A DNA stretch of 64,000 nt from UBA987 sp002292105 (GCA_943846675.1 OX044357.1:1674001-1738000); one strand, 5' to 3'. Counted from the first letter of the stretch, positions 27,496 to 36,831 are shown. Notes: generated by a model not told the origin, from the letters alone. Translations and numbers: made by a program.

Positions 27496-29397
27496 TTATT
27501 TAATGACGTGAAGCGTACCTCTATAATTCAGTACCACGTCGTCTAAATACCGAGCTTGCAACAAATAAACATAAACCCCAGGCGCTGCGTTTTCGGCCGC
27601 CCAACCGTCACCAATTTGCAAGGGGTCCGCATTTTTTACTTCGTACACCACCTGTCCCCACCGGTTATAGACGGCTAGGTAATCAAATTGCTTAACTTGA
27701 GGATATACTGTATTCGGAATAAAGAAATCGTTTGAACCATCATTGTTGGGGCTAAAAGCTGTAGGGATATACAATGAACGCACAACCTCAACTGTAATAT
27801 TAACAGAACCTGTATCAACACAGCCCTTGTTCGAAGTTGCCGTTAACTGTAATTTCATGGATCTAGAGGGAAAGAAAATCAGCGGATTACAATCCACTGA
27901 ACACGAAATATCTTCCGAAGGATTCCACGAATAAAGCGCAATAGGATAATTGTGCATGGTCTCAATTTCCACATTTTCACCCAATTTAACATCCCAATCC
28001 GGTAGAATATCTACCGTAAAAGGTTCGGGCTTTGTTAGTACCAATGTGGTATCAAAACGGCAGCCATTTCGATCTATTATGGTGTATAGGTAAGATCCCG
28101 CAGACAATGCAGTCACATCAGTCGAATTTTGCAAAACGTTGTCAACAAAGTATTTCGCTGGCCAATTGGCGTTAACCACCGATGCGGTATCAATACTACC
28201 GTCATTTAGGTAATCACATGATGGATTGCGGACGTTAAAAGTAGCTCTGACATTTCTATCAACGTCTACATATAGCTCAAGTAGAACCACGCTATCGCAG
28301 CCATAGGCAGAAATAAAACTATCTATATAGGTACCTGACTCTGTTAAATTCTGTCCGCCGAAAGCATAGTTTACCCCTTTACATATTGTGTCGGCTTTAC
28401 TGTAAAAGGTTGGTAGAATTTCAACCACCTTGCTGTTAGACGTTACCCTGCATTTAGAGTTGCGTACATGCGATTCGGAGTTCCCAACAATGTAACGATA
28501 GTAATAAAAGCCTCGTTTGTTATTGTTATGGTGAAACGTTGGACCTATAGAATCCGGAATATCCGTCCAACTAAACCCTCTGTTTGTACTTTTTTGCCAT
28601 TGGATAAATGGTGTTTCGTATTGTTCTCCAATTAACTCCGCCTCCAATTTGAAAGGCACAAAGCCTTCTGAACACAGCTTCGTTGCACCTTTTGGCAGTA
28701 TCGATGCTTTTGGACCACAAGGACGAAATGAAATATTATCGATGGCTAAATCATTTCCTATTCCACCCGGAGCATTGTTCTCCATTTTCAAAATGACGGA
28801 TGTTTGGCCCGGAGCCGTTGAAAACGTAAAACCATAAGAATGCCATTTACCATCTTCAGGTATATCTCCTGTATTAAATCGTTCTGTATTGTTAATAAGG
28901 AATTTGATTTTCGGTTTGATATAATTACTTCCTGGTGGTATGACATTGAATATATCAGCCGAAAACTCATAAATGGTGTTTTCACAAAGCCCAGTAACCT
29001 CTTGGATAAAAAACAAACCTGGGTCATAACTGGCGTTTACCACAATCATATATCCATTCGGATCCGAACTATTGTCTTGAATCTTTAACCAGTCGTAACT
29101 GTTTGCCCATTTCTGTAAATCATTTGTGATGATATACGTGCCGTCAGGCGGAGGCGGGTTTGTGGTATAGGTATAGCCAGGCGCAATGTTTGGGTCTGTT
29201 TGAACAATGTTGTCGCTTCCAGAGCCAAAGTCTCCTGCGGCATATAAGTTTTCACCCAAATAGCCATCACAGGTTTGCGCCTTCGTTGAAAGTGACATAC
29301 TAGCACACAAGGCAACTAGCCATATCGATCTATTTACTTGTGATATACCGTAACTCATTGAAGATATAACGTTTAAACGTGCTTTCAGTTTTGCCAT
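27496..29397 (-). CDS. T9SS type B (gliding-motility C-terminal domain) surface protein
   Basis: About 633 aa from the ATG at 29397, which lies one base after the stop of the muramidase gene; an ATG at 29409 that overlaps it is also possible. It has an N-terminal signal region ending near STKAQ, then a carbohydrate-binding-like beta-sandwich (GYTYTTNPPPPDGTYIITND to DLAIDNISFRPCG), Ig-like and SprB-type repeat segments (SCDYLNDGSIDTASV with SAGSYLYTIIDRNGC), a PKD-like segment, and the CHU_C/type B sorting domain (YIPTAFSPNNDGSNDFF to the end). It is secreted by T9SS and held at the surface. The ligand is unknown. Confidence 0.85.
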   Translation of the reverse strand: MAKLKARLNVISSMSYGISQVNRSIWLVALCASMSLSTKAQTCDGYLGENLYAAGDFGSGSDNIVQTDPNIAPGYTYTTNPPPPDGTYIITNDLQKWANSYDWLKIQDNSSDPNGYMIVVNASYDPGLFFIQEVTGLCENTIYEFSADIFNVIPPGSNYIKPKIKFLINNTERFNTGDIPEDGKWHSYGFTFSTAPGQTSVILKMENNAPGGIGNDLAIDNISFRPCGPKASILPKGATKLCSEGFVPFKLEAELIGEQYETPFIQWQKSTNRGFSWTDIPDSIGPTFHHNNNKRGFYYYRYIVGNSESHVRNSKCRVTSNSKVVEILPTFYSKADTICKGVNYAFGGQNLTESGTYIDSFISAYGCDSVVLLELYVDVDRNVRATFNVRNPSCDYLNDGSIDTASVVNANWPAKYFVDNVLQNSTDVTALSAGSYLYTIIDRNGCRFDTTLVLTKPEPFTVDILPDWDVKLGENVEIETMHNYPIALYSWNPSEDISCSVDCNPLIFFPSRSMKLQLTATSNKGCVDTGSVNITVEVVRSLYIPTAFSPNNDGSNDFFIPNTVYPQVKQFDYLAVYNRWGQVVYEVKNADPLQIGDGWAAENAAPGVYVYLLQARYLDDVVLNYRGTLHVIK

Positions 29398-29398
29398 A

Positions 29399-30052
29399 TT
29401 AACTTTCATTATTAAGCATCTCTTCAAACTCTTCAATGTATTTGAGACCTTTTGGCACGTATGACTTGTGATACGTTTTAGGACTTCCAACCCTAGGATA
29501 GGGTTTGCCTGTATTATGAATATGGAAGGCGTCTTTGTACAAACCTTTTCTTAGATAATCTCCATAGTTTTTGTTAATCCACTTCGCGCCATTCTCTACC
29601 GCTTTTTTACCTTGCAGCGCATCCACGTCTACACTAATTTCATAACACTTGTATCCCATTATTTGAAATGGTCCCCAACTGCTGGCCAGTTTCTGCAGGT
29701 CTCCGTCGGTCATACCGATCAAATGATCTGCTTTGACTGTTTCTAGTGACTTTTGTTTCCCTCGTGCAACAGCATCGAGTTTTAAGAACATGTGGTTTTC
29801 ATATCGCTGAGGAACAATTTTGCGACCAGACGATTCCAAAACAATTAATGCGAGCAGATACGACGGAGACAAATCGTACTTGTCTGAAGCCTTGATTACG
29901 TCGTCTTTGTAGTTGATAAACGTTTTTTCTACTACAGTTTTCTGAACCGTAATCGCATTATATTCAAGATTGTATTTGTATTTAAGTACCAATACAGTGG
30001 CCAACAATCCAATTAGAATGAAGGCTATAATGCCAGACCAAACGCGTCGCAC
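29399..30052 (-). CDS. Membrane-anchored muramidase-like protein
   Basis: 217-aa protein with one N-terminal membrane helix (about residues 8-23) and a lysozyme-like domain. The likely catalytic Glu73 lies in YLLALIVLESSGRKIVPQRYE, and SSWGPFQIMGYKCYE is the helix typical of N-acetylmuramidase/transglycosylase domains (PF11860-like). It probably cleaves peptidoglycan in the periplasm. The start is GTG at 30052, two bases after the acyl-CoA ligase stop. The following T9SS gene begins at its stop, so the three genes may be one transcript. Confidence 0.75.
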   Translation of the reverse strand: MRRVWSGIIAFILIGLLATVLVLKYKYNLEYNAITVQKTVVEKTFINYKDDVIKASDKYDLSPSYLLALIVLESSGRKIVPQRYENHMFLKLDAVARGKQKSLETVKADHLIGMTDGDLQKLASSWGPFQIMGYKCYEISVDVDALQGKKAVENGAKWINKNYGDYLRKGLYKDAFHIHNTGKPYPRVGSPKTYHKSYVPKGLKYIEEFEEMLNNES

Positions 30053-30054
30053 AA

Positions 30055-31710
30055 CTATTTTAGAAGTCTTCTTAATATCTTACCAACGTTAGATTTTGGC
30101 AATTCGTCTCTGAACACAACTTCTTTTGGCACCTTATAATTGGTCAACTTCTCATGACAAAAGGATATTACCTCTTCTGCAGTAAGGGATTCATCTTTTT
30201 TGACGATAAAGGCTTTAACAATTTCAGATCCGCTTTTTGTCTTCTCTCCGCGTACACCTACTTCTAGCACTTTGTCGTGCTCTGAAATAGCTTTCTCCAC
30301 GTCATTTGGATATACATTAAACCCAGAAACGTTTATCATTTCTTTTTTACGATCCACTATCTTGAAGAATCCATCTTCCATCATTATACCGATGTCGCCA
30401 GTTAAGAAATAATCCCCGTGAAAGCACTTTGCTGTTTCTTCTTCTTTCATCCAATACCCGCTCATTACTTGAGGCCCTTTGACCCCAATCTCTCCTGGTT
30501 GTCCTTGTGGAACTTCATTCAAGTCGTCGTCAAATATTTTTATATCCGTATTGGGCATTGGTAAACCAATAGTGCCGCGCTGATGCGAACCATCCACTGG
30601 ATTTATAGTGGCTGCCGGACTGGTTTCAGACAAACCATATGCTTCTAATAATGGCGTATTTGTAACATTTTCCCAGCGGTCGGCAACTACATCCTGCACA
30701 GCCATTCCGCCTCCTAGAGCCAATTTAAGCTTGCTGAAATCTAAATTTCTAAAACTTTCTTGATTTAATAGGCCATTAAATAACGTGTTTACTCCCGTAA
30801 TAACGCTAAAAGGATTTTTCTTCAAATCCTTACAAAACGCTTTCATGTCTCTTGGATTTGTTACCAACACATTTGTCGTTCCATACCTATAAAACACAAT
30901 GCAGTTGGCTGTTAGCGCAAATATGTGATAAAGTGGTAAAGCAGTAATTATCGTTTCTGTTCCTTCTACAAACAAGTCGTCAATCCATGCTTCAACTTGT
31001 TGAACATTGGCACAAAGGTTTCCATGTGTCAGCATCGCACCTTTAGAAACACCAGTTGTACCTCCGGTATATTGCAAAAAGGCAAGGTCTTCTTGCGTCA
31101 AGGGTACTTCTGTTGGCACCTTTCCTTTTCCTTCAGCCAAACAGTTTTTAAATGGAATTGCGTCAGGCAGATTAAAAGGAGGAACCATTTTTTTGATTTT
31201 GCGTACAACAAAATTGGTAATACTACCTTTAAGGCCACCGAGCATGTCTCCGATAGTCGTGGTGATCACCGTTTCTATCTCAGTGTCTCCAATTATCTTT
31301 TCCAGATTACAAGCAAAATTCTCAAGAATTACGATGGCTTTAGCTCCCGAATCCTTGTATTGGTGCCTCATTTCTTCAGCGGTATACAACGGATTGGTAT
31401 TCACCAAGACCAAACCTGCTTTTAAACAAGCAAAAATCGCTACTGGAAACTGGAGTAGGTTAGGCATCTGAAGAGCAATTCGATCACCTTTTTTTAGGTT
31501 TGTTTTATTCTGCAAATACCAAGTAAAAGCATTTACATGTTCACCTAATTCGTCGAACGTCATTTCGACATCCATATTTTTATAGGCTACTCTGCTGGTA
31601 TACTTGACCAGTCCTTCTTCGTAGATATCGACAATACTATTGTAACCATCCAAATTCACATTTGGCTTAACAAAGCTTGGGTAGCTTTTTAACCACGGAA
31701 ACTCACTCAT
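30055..31710 (-). CDS. Long-chain fatty acid-CoA ligase (AMP-binding)
   Basis: 551-aa adenylate-forming enzyme of the FadD type, activating fatty acids to acyl-CoA. The P-loop motif YTGGTTGVSKGAML lies near residue 215, EAYGLSETSPA near 355, the TGD motif in DYFLTGDIG and the hinge DRKKEMINVSGFNVYP near 470. The C-terminal catalytic lysine region NVGKILRRLLK is present. Length and order match FadD. It begins the minus-strand run to the muramidase and T9SS genes; metabolic linkage to those is not obvious. Confidence 0.92.
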   Translation of the reverse strand: MSEFPWLKSYPSFVKPNVNLDGYNSIVDIYEEGLVKYTSRVAYKNMDVEMTFDELGEHVNAFTWYLQNKTNLKKGDRIALQMPNLLQFPVAIFACLKAGLVLVNTNPLYTAEEMRHQYKDSGAKAIVILENFACNLEKIIGDTEIETVITTTIGDMLGGLKGSITNFVVRKIKKMVPPFNLPDAIPFKNCLAEGKGKVPTEVPLTQEDLAFLQYTGGTTGVSKGAMLTHGNLCANVQQVEAWIDDLFVEGTETIITALPLYHIFALTANCIVFYRYGTTNVLVTNPRDMKAFCKDLKKNPFSVITGVNTLFNGLLNQESFRNLDFSKLKLALGGGMAVQDVVADRWENVTNTPLLEAYGLSETSPAATINPVDGSHQRGTIGLPMPNTDIKIFDDDLNEVPQGQPGEIGVKGPQVMSGYWMKEEETAKCFHGDYFLTGDIGIMMEDGFFKIVDRKKEMINVSGFNVYPNDVEKAISEHDKVLEVGVRGEKTKSGSEIVKAFIVKKDESLTAEEVISFCHEKLTNYKVPKEVVFRDELPKSNVGKILRRLLK

Positions 31711-31829
31711 ATTCTTAATTTCCGTAAAAATAGGGCAACGACGTCTATTTGGAAAATTTAAGTTATCGGATACAGATTATTTGAACTGTTATGATGGACT
31801 GAGACTCAATAGACACGCACAGCTGTTGT

Positions 31830-33122
31830 CTATTGCTGCATGGACTTATAGACCTTGTGGGGGCTAATATCATCGTCAGATAACTTGAGCTTCTTGAGGG
31901 TCAGATACCCCCTATTTAAACTTTCAAGGTAAAACAACTTACCAATTTGATAGCTGGCAAAAGCAATCGGCCATTTGATTTGACTGTAGTAATGGTACTT
32001 TCTCACATTTCGTTGATTGTCCCCGTAGTTTAGGGTAATGATATTCAACTGATCGTGGTACTCTTCATGCAGCTTCCGCAGATACATCGTGTCTTCATCA
32101 GACAGTGTTTCTTCATCCCAAAAAAAGATATATGTCGGTTTCTTTTTGTACTTCTTTATCTCTTCTTTTTGATTTTCGATATTGATAAAACTGAATTCTG
32201 GTAATCGCTTACCAACCTCCAATTGCTTTGTAAGAATGGGGTTATTAATTTCTTCAAAAGTGATATCACTGCCAGTCGGGTCAACAGACTTCAATCGATA
32301 ACGTTTCTTATTCCATTCAAAATAGACATCGCTTATTTCAGGCAAAATCAACGCCATCTCTTCTGTATGAATCTGCTCTCCAACACCGCCTACATAAAAC
32401 TTGTCCATGCACGACTCGTTAAATATTCCATCGTTATTCATGTCCTTCACGGCCAGGGTAAAGCTGTCTGTACCAGAACGGAATACGCCACCCAAGGTGT
32501 TGAGCCTTTGTTCGCGATAACAGTAATTGATATTGACAAACACCTTCTTGCCACTATGCTTTTTAAAGTGTTCGGTTAACAGCTTTTTGTACGCATAGTT
32601 TTTGCCATATTTAATCCTACTGAGTTTAATATGATGCTGGGCAGCAGAATTGGTCTGATTTGACAATTTCAGAACAAAATCTTCTTGCATATAGGTTAAA
32701 CTATCTGGAGATCCGTCGTCCGAAAAGTCAAGATTGTTATTATGGTCTACAAAAAAGTAAACGGTACTTCTAGACCGCTTAAAGTTTCCAATTAACGTCA
32801 GGCAATAGCCTTGATTTACGTCATTATTCGCACCTGAAAAATATATGTAGGTGTATCCAGTGTCACGCATACCATGCATGTCTGGAAGTTTCTTTATAAT
32901 TAGCGGCGGCTGTGCCTCTTTTTCGTCTTCATCAATACCAAATAAGGTAAACGGTTCAATATGTGAAGATTCGTACTTGTATACAGGTAAAATGGCTAAA
33001 CTCTTTGCAATCTTATCATCTTGCATACGATCAGTGAGTTTAACATGAATGTCTGTCTGACTATAGCCTTGCGCATAGCAAGCCACTAAAGCCAACGTAT
33101 AAAACAGCCGTTTTTTTAGCAT
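31830..33122 (-). CDS. Exported protein with a cysteine-less thioredoxin-like domain
   Basis: 430-aa protein with a Sec signal peptide (residues 1-21, ending GYSQ). The middle is rich in beta strands and carries acidic loops of the DHNNNLDFSDDG and DMNNDGIFNES type that look like calcium sites. The C-terminal ~130 residues have the layout of a TlpA-like thioredoxin domain (VGKRLPEFSFINIENQKEE then KKPTYIFFWDEETLSDE), but WDEE replaces the WCxxC site, so redox catalysis is unlikely. The stop of the zinc peptidase gene lies three bases before its ATG. Binding or structural role is inference. Confidence 0.65.
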   Translation of the reverse strand: MLKKRLFYTLALVACYAQGYSQTDIHVKLTDRMQDDKIAKSLAILPVYKYESSHIEPFTLFGIDEDEKEAQPPLIIKKLPDMHGMRDTGYTYIYFSGANNDVNQGYCLTLIGNFKRSRSTVYFFVDHNNNLDFSDDGSPDSLTYMQEDFVLKLSNQTNSAAQHHIKLSRIKYGKNYAYKKLLTEHFKKHSGKKVFVNINYCYREQRLNTLGGVFRSGTDSFTLAVKDMNNDGIFNESCMDKFYVGGVGEQIHTEEMALILPEISDVYFEWNKKRYRLKSVDPTGSDITFEEINNPILTKQLEVGKRLPEFSFINIENQKEEIKKYKKKPTYIFFWDEETLSDEDTMYLRKLHEEYHDQLNIITLNYGDNQRNVRKYHYYSQIKWPIAFASYQIGKLFYLESLNRGYLTLKKLKLSDDDISPHKVYKSMQQ

Positions 33123-33125
33123 AGG

Positions 33126-33809
33126 TTAGCGTCGATTTAAGTAATACGACACATAATAAAGTAAGGTGGCAATTGATCCAATTGCCGCTACCACATAAGT
33201 CATAGCAGCCCATTTTAACGCATCTTTAGAATCGTCAAGCTCTTCAGAACTCACAACATTACTAGATCGCATCCATTGCAGTGCTCTTTTGCTTGCATCA
33301 AACTCTACCGGTAAGGTTATCACTGTAAACAGAGTAGTTAGCGCAAACAAACCTATACCCAACATCAACAAAAATGGAAATCTGTTAATAAGTAAGATTC
33401 CTCCAATCAATGCGATTTGAACAATCATACCTGTCCGTTGTACTGCTGGTACTAAGCGGCTCCTCATCATTAACCATGCATACTGCTTGGCATGCTGAAC
33501 GGCATGGCCACACTCGTGTGCAGCGACTGCGGCAGCTGCCGCATTTCTTTCATTATAGACAGCTTCAGATAAGTTTACAGTACGTTCTATCGGGTTGTAA
33601 TGATCTGTCAACTTACCAGCTACAGAAATAACCTGTACATCGTAAATACCATTTTCGTGAAGCATTTTTTCGGCAATCTCTTTACCGCTTAAATTAGACC
33701 TGATGGGTGTTTGACTGTACTTTTTGAATTTGGAACGAAGACGTGCCTGCACGATTCCGCCTACCAATGCGATCAGTATACCAATTATATATGCACCTTG
33801 TAATCCCAT
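33126..33809 (-). CDS. Zinc metallopeptidase, YugP-like
   Basis: 227-aa inner-membrane metalloprotease of the Zn_peptidase_2 (YugP) family. The zinc motif HECGH is at residues 98-102 (AAHECGHAVQHAKQY), after the conserved YNPIERTVNLSEAVY. Membrane helices are at about 4-20, 125-165 and 200-222. The substrate is unknown. It is followed three bases later by the exported thioredoxin-fold gene, suggesting a two-gene unit. Confidence 0.88.
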   Translation of the reverse strand: MGLQGAYIIGILIALVGGIVQARLRSKFKKYSQTPIRSNLSGKEIAEKMLHENGIYDVQVISVAGKLTDHYNPIERTVNLSEAVYNERNAAAAAVAAHECGHAVQHAKQYAWLMMRSRLVPAVQRTGMIVQIALIGGILLINRFPFLLMLGIGLFALTTLFTVITLPVEFDASKRALQWMRSSNVVSSEELDDSKDALKWAAMTYVVAAIGSIATLLYYVSYYLNRR

Positions 33810-33847
33810 ATGTTTTTTACTTAAAGAACTTCAAATTGCATTCCAAA

Positions 33848-34006
33848 TTATCTAAACACCTTAAAATAGATGATGACTAAGCCGATAATGAAGACAAAAA
33901 TTGAAATCTTATTGATTCTGTGCATTGCCTTTAAATATTTGTTATCCGGAAATTCTGTGTCCTTTTTTAGCAGAATATAGGAAAGTAGTTTTTTTAAGAT
34001 ACTCAT
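33848..34006 (-). CDS. DUF6728-like small membrane protein
   Basis: 52-aa protein, ATG at 34006, TAA at 33848. It starts MSILKKLLSYILLKKD, has a DNKYLKAMHRINKISIFVF segment and a single C-terminal membrane helix (about residues 33-50). The arrangement of a basic KK(L/Y) start, an MHRIN-type motif and one helix matches the tiny DUF6728 family of Bacteroidota. Function unknown. It overlaps the purD stop by ATGA, so it is translated by coupling to purD. Confidence 0.7.
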   Translation of the reverse strand: MSILKKLLSYILLKKDTEFPDNKYLKAMHRINKISIFVFIIGLVIIYFKVFR

Positions 34007-35289
34007 TTTGAAAGTGTTAACAGATCTTGACCAATATCTTTACGATAATACATCTTATCAAAAGCAATATGCCCAATACCATCGTAACTTTTTGCTAGCG
34101 CCGATTGGATGGATTCACCATATGCACTGACAGCAATCACACGTCCACCATTTGTCAATATGTCATTATTTTCATTTTTGGTACCTGCATGAAATACGAT
34201 TGTATCGTTGGCTTCCCTTGGTCTAAATTCAATTTTCACACCTTTACTGTACGATTCTGGATACCCTCCACTTACCGCAAAAACAGTGGTGCACACCCTG
34301 TCATCGACTTGTACATTAACTTCGTTTAGCCGTTTATTGGCGGCTAATTTTAAGATTTCACCAAAATCATTTATTATGCGCGGGAATACTACTTCGGTCT
34401 CTGGGTCTCCCATTCTCACATTGTATTCGATCACCTTAGGACTGCCATTATCATTGATCAAACCGAAAAATACAAACCCAACAAATGGCATGTTGCGTTT
34501 TTTCAAACCGTCAAATGTTGGTGTAATAATCTCTTTTTCCACTTGGTCCAAATAATCCGCTGTCATAAATGGTACAGGACTAACGGCACCCATACCGCCA
34601 GTATTCAACCCCGTGTCTTGCTCTCCTATTCTCTTGTAATCTTTTGCTTCAGGCAGTATGATATAGTTCTCGCCATCGCTCAACGCAAAAATTGAAAACT
34701 CGACTCCAGTTAAAAAATCCTCAATAACCACCTGGCTGCTTGCGTCACCGAACTTCTTATCTAATAACATGTCATCCAAAGTTGCATCTGCATGTTCAAG
34801 CGATTCAGAGATAACTACTCCCTTGCCAGCTGCCAAGCCATCCGCTTTTAATACGTATGGCGCTTGTTTAGTTCGCAAATAGGCCTTTGCCTCTTGTATG
34901 GTTTCTGAACTAAAGGTTTCGTATTGCGCCGTTGGAATGTCATTCTCTATCATAAACGCTTTCGCGTAGTCTTTGCTCCCCTCTAATTGAGCGGCTGACT
35001 TATTGGGGCCCAACACAAACACATCTAACCCATCCTGAGCTTCAATAAAATCTGCAATACCGGCTACCAATGGATCTTCACTACCAGGAATCAACACATC
35101 GATAGCATTTGATTTACAAAATGAAGCAATCGACTCAAAATCCATGACTGAAAGGTCAACATTCGTTGCCACTTGAGCTGTACCCGCGTTTCCTGGGGCT
35201 ACAAACAAATTTTGAACAACCGAACTTTGTGCCGTTTTCCAAGCAAGGACATGTTCTCGCCCTCCTGATCCTAATATTAATACGTTCAT
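34003..35289 (-). CDS. purD: Phosphoribosylamine-glycine ligase
   Basis: 428-aa GAR synthetase, second step of de novo purine synthesis: phosphoribosylamine + glycine + ATP to GAR. It begins MNVLILGSGGREHVLAWK, the family N-domain, followed by an ATP-grasp domain with LKADGLAAGKGV and the metal-binding NVRMGDPETEVV. Length is normal and all key segments are present. It is preceded by a consensus promoter and followed by the overlapping DUF6728-like gene. Confidence 0.97.
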   Translation of the reverse strand: MNVLILGSGGREHVLAWKTAQSSVVQNLFVAPGNAGTAQVATNVDLSVMDFESIASFCKSNAIDVLIPGSEDPLVAGIADFIEAQDGLDVFVLGPNKSAAQLEGSKDYAKAFMIENDIPTAQYETFSSETIQEAKAYLRTKQAPYVLKADGLAAGKGVVISESLEHADATLDDMLLDKKFGDASSQVVIEDFLTGVEFSIFALSDGENYIILPEAKDYKRIGEQDTGLNTGGMGAVSPVPFMTADYLDQVEKEIITPTFDGLKKRNMPFVGFVFFGLINDNGSPKVIEYNVRMGDPETEVVFPRIINDFGEILKLAANKRLNEVNVQVDDRVCTTVFAVSGGYPESYSKGVKIEFRPREANDTIVFHAGTKNENNDILTNGGRVIAVSAYGESIQSALAKSYDGIGHIAFDKMYYRKDIGQDLLTLSK

Positions 35290-35299
35290 ATTTCGTTTA

Positions 35300-35333
35300 C
35301 AAAAATATTGCTAACAGTCTGCTAAGAAGCCAA
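35300..35333 (-). promoter_or_regulatory. Promoter of purD
   Basis: Minus strand: TTG at 35333-35331, 23-nt spacer, TATTTTTG at 35307-35300. It matches the TTG/TAnnTTTG consensus at the upper spacer limit and leaves a very short leader of a few bases before the purD ATG. Confidence 0.5.
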
Positions 35334-35366
35334 TTTAAGGGTTTACTTTTCCCGACGTTTTAAACA

Positions 35367-36287
35367 ATGAATCAACACAAATCTTGGCTGCCTTATCTTC
35401 TGTTAGCCACCTTGGCTATTATATGGGGAAGTTCGTTCATGTTAATGAAAGAAGGACTAAAGGTTTTGACCTCAATTCAAATGGCAGCATTCAGAATTTC
35501 TGTATGCGGATTTGTTTTTTTTCCGTTTGTCTTTAAGCACTTCAAAAAAATTGAGGTCAAAGATAGAAAGTATGTCTTACTCGCAGGGTTAATGGGCAGC
35601 GCTATTCCTGCTTTTCTATTTGCGACAGCACAGCAACACATCAATAGTTCTTTGGCGGGTATCCTTAATGCAATGACGCCTATTTTCACTGTATTGATTG
35701 CCGTAATTTTCACCAAACTCGCACTTTCTAAAAATAAATATATCGGTGTTTTTATAGGATTTATAGGTGCTATAGCCATCATAGTAGGTAAAATGTTCCA
35801 AACAGGTGATGGTTCTGTCTCTTTTGGATCAACCCAGATTCAATATGTATTGATGGTTGTATTGGCTACGGTATTGTATGGTGCAAACATCAACCTGATT
35901 AAAAATAAATTAGCCAAATACAATGCATTTGTGATTGCGACAACGCCTTTATTTATGATATCTATTGTTGCCATGATTATAATGGGATTCACGGATTGGT
36001 CGAATATTGCAGTCTACCCTACACAACAGATCTACAAATCATTTAGTGCTGTTACGGCCCTCGCCATATTCGGCACGTCACTCAGCCTAATTATGTTTAA
36101 TAGACTTGTTCAAACATCTGGGCCTGTATTTGCCAGCTCAACAACGTATTTCATTCCGTTTGTAGCGGTATTCTTGGGCCTTCTTGACGGAGAGCAAGTT
36201 GTATGGATTCAGTGGGTTGGCATGCTTTTAATACTGGCAGGGGTTTATCTAATCAATAAGCGGGTTAATCTTCCAGCAAACGCATAA
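35367..36287 (+). CDS. EamA family (DMT) transporter
   Basis: 306-aa inner-membrane transporter with ten predicted helices in two EamA repeats (residues about 8-140 and 160-300). It opens with the family-typical WLPYLLLATLAIIWGSSFML. Members export amino acids, nucleobases or other metabolites; the substrate is not deducible. Its 3' end overlaps the convergent XRE repressor gene by 23 bp, so the two transcripts are antisense at their ends. Confidence 0.87.
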   Translation: MNQHKSWLPYLLLATLAIIWGSSFMLMKEGLKVLTSIQMAAFRISVCGFVFFPFVFKHFKKIEVKDRKYVLLAGLMGSAIPAFLFATAQQHINSSLAGILNAMTPIFTVLIAVIFTKLALSKNKYIGVFIGFIGAIAIIVGKMFQTGDGSVSFGSTQIQYVLMVVLATVLYGANINLIKNKLAKYNAFVIATTPLFMISIVAMIIMGFTDWSNIAVYPTQQIYKSFSAVTALAIFGTSLSLIMFNRLVQTSGPVFASSTTYFIPFVAVFLGLLDGEQVVWIQWVGMLLILAGVYLINKRVNLPANA

Positions 36288-36615
36288 TGTGTTCAAAGTT
36301 GCGCTTGTAGACAGTCATTCTATTAAACATTTCATTCAGTTCTTTTTTAAGCGCTTTCATTTCTTGAGCAATTAGCGCTGTATTTGACTTATTTTCAATT
36401 TCAAACATTTCGCCTACCCCAGAAACCAACCACTGAATAGACAATGTGGGATAATGTACCGCAATCTTTTGTACTAGATCTAAGCCCACCTTATTCCGAC
36501 CACTGGATATATGACTCAGTACTGCAGGGGATATTCCAAGCTGATTAGCAAACTCAGATTTCGTCTTACCTGTTTGCGCTAAAAATTGAACTACACGTAT
36601 GTTGATTGCATCCAT
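36265..36615 (-). CDS. XRE-type helix-turn-helix repressor
   Basis: 116-aa DNA-binding protein. The lambda-repressor-like HTH spans about residues 8-65 (GKTKSEFANQLGISPAVLSH is the helix-turn-helix), followed by SIQWLVSGVGEM, typical of Bacteroidota XRE regulators, and a C-terminal coiled coil (about 80-112) that probably dimerises it. Three copies of the palindrome TTTACA-N2-TGTAAA begin two bases upstream of its start codon and embed its predicted promoter, so it very likely represses itself. No phage genes are nearby; targets elsewhere are unknown. Confidence 0.88.
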   Translation of the reverse strand: MDAINIRVVQFLAQTGKTKSEFANQLGISPAVLSHISSGRNKVGLDLVQKIAVHYPTLSIQWLVSGVGEMFEIENKSNTALIAQEMKALKKELNEMFNRMTVYKRNFEHIMRLLED

Positions 36616-36616
36616 T

Positions 36617-36675
36617 TTTACAAATGTTAATTTATTTTACAAATGTAAACTGTTCGGTGTATTTACAAATGTAAA
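36617..36675 (-). promoter_or_regulatory. Triple operator and overlapping promoter of the XRE gene
   Basis: Sites at 36617-36630 (TTTACAAATGTTAA, one mismatch), 36636-36649 and 36662-36675 (both TTTACAAATGTAAA). On the minus strand each perfect site contains TACATTTG, a TAnnTTTG -7 box. The TTG of the distal site lies 18 nt before the TACATTTG of the middle site, giving a full -33/-7 promoter formed by the operators themselves. Confidence 0.75.
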
Positions 36676-36823
36676 TTATATGCGTCTCGCAACTATTTGT
36701 GGGGCTCTATTGCGCTTCAATAAAATACTATTTAATTACTGATTATCAATGCATTATGCTGTCACAAAAAACAATTGTTAATATTCTCTTCGTTAATAAG
36801 TGCAAGGACACAGAATGGCATAT

Positions 36824-36831
36824 TATATTTG
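36824..36831 (+). promoter_or_regulatory. -7 element of the DUF6580-like gene
   Basis: TATATTTG at 36824-36831 matches TAnnTTTG and lies 16 nt before the ATG at 36848. It argues against the in-frame upstream start at 36800. No clear -33 TTG. Confidence 0.4.

Noticed and set aside
31007..31471. 154-codon plus-strand frame inside the acyl-CoA ligase gene
   Set aside because: Antisense shadow of a well-conserved AMP-binding gene; no start context or family match.
36265..36615. XRE repressor as a prophage marker
   Set aside because: All neighbours are chromosomal housekeeping or transport genes; no phage structural or integrase genes.
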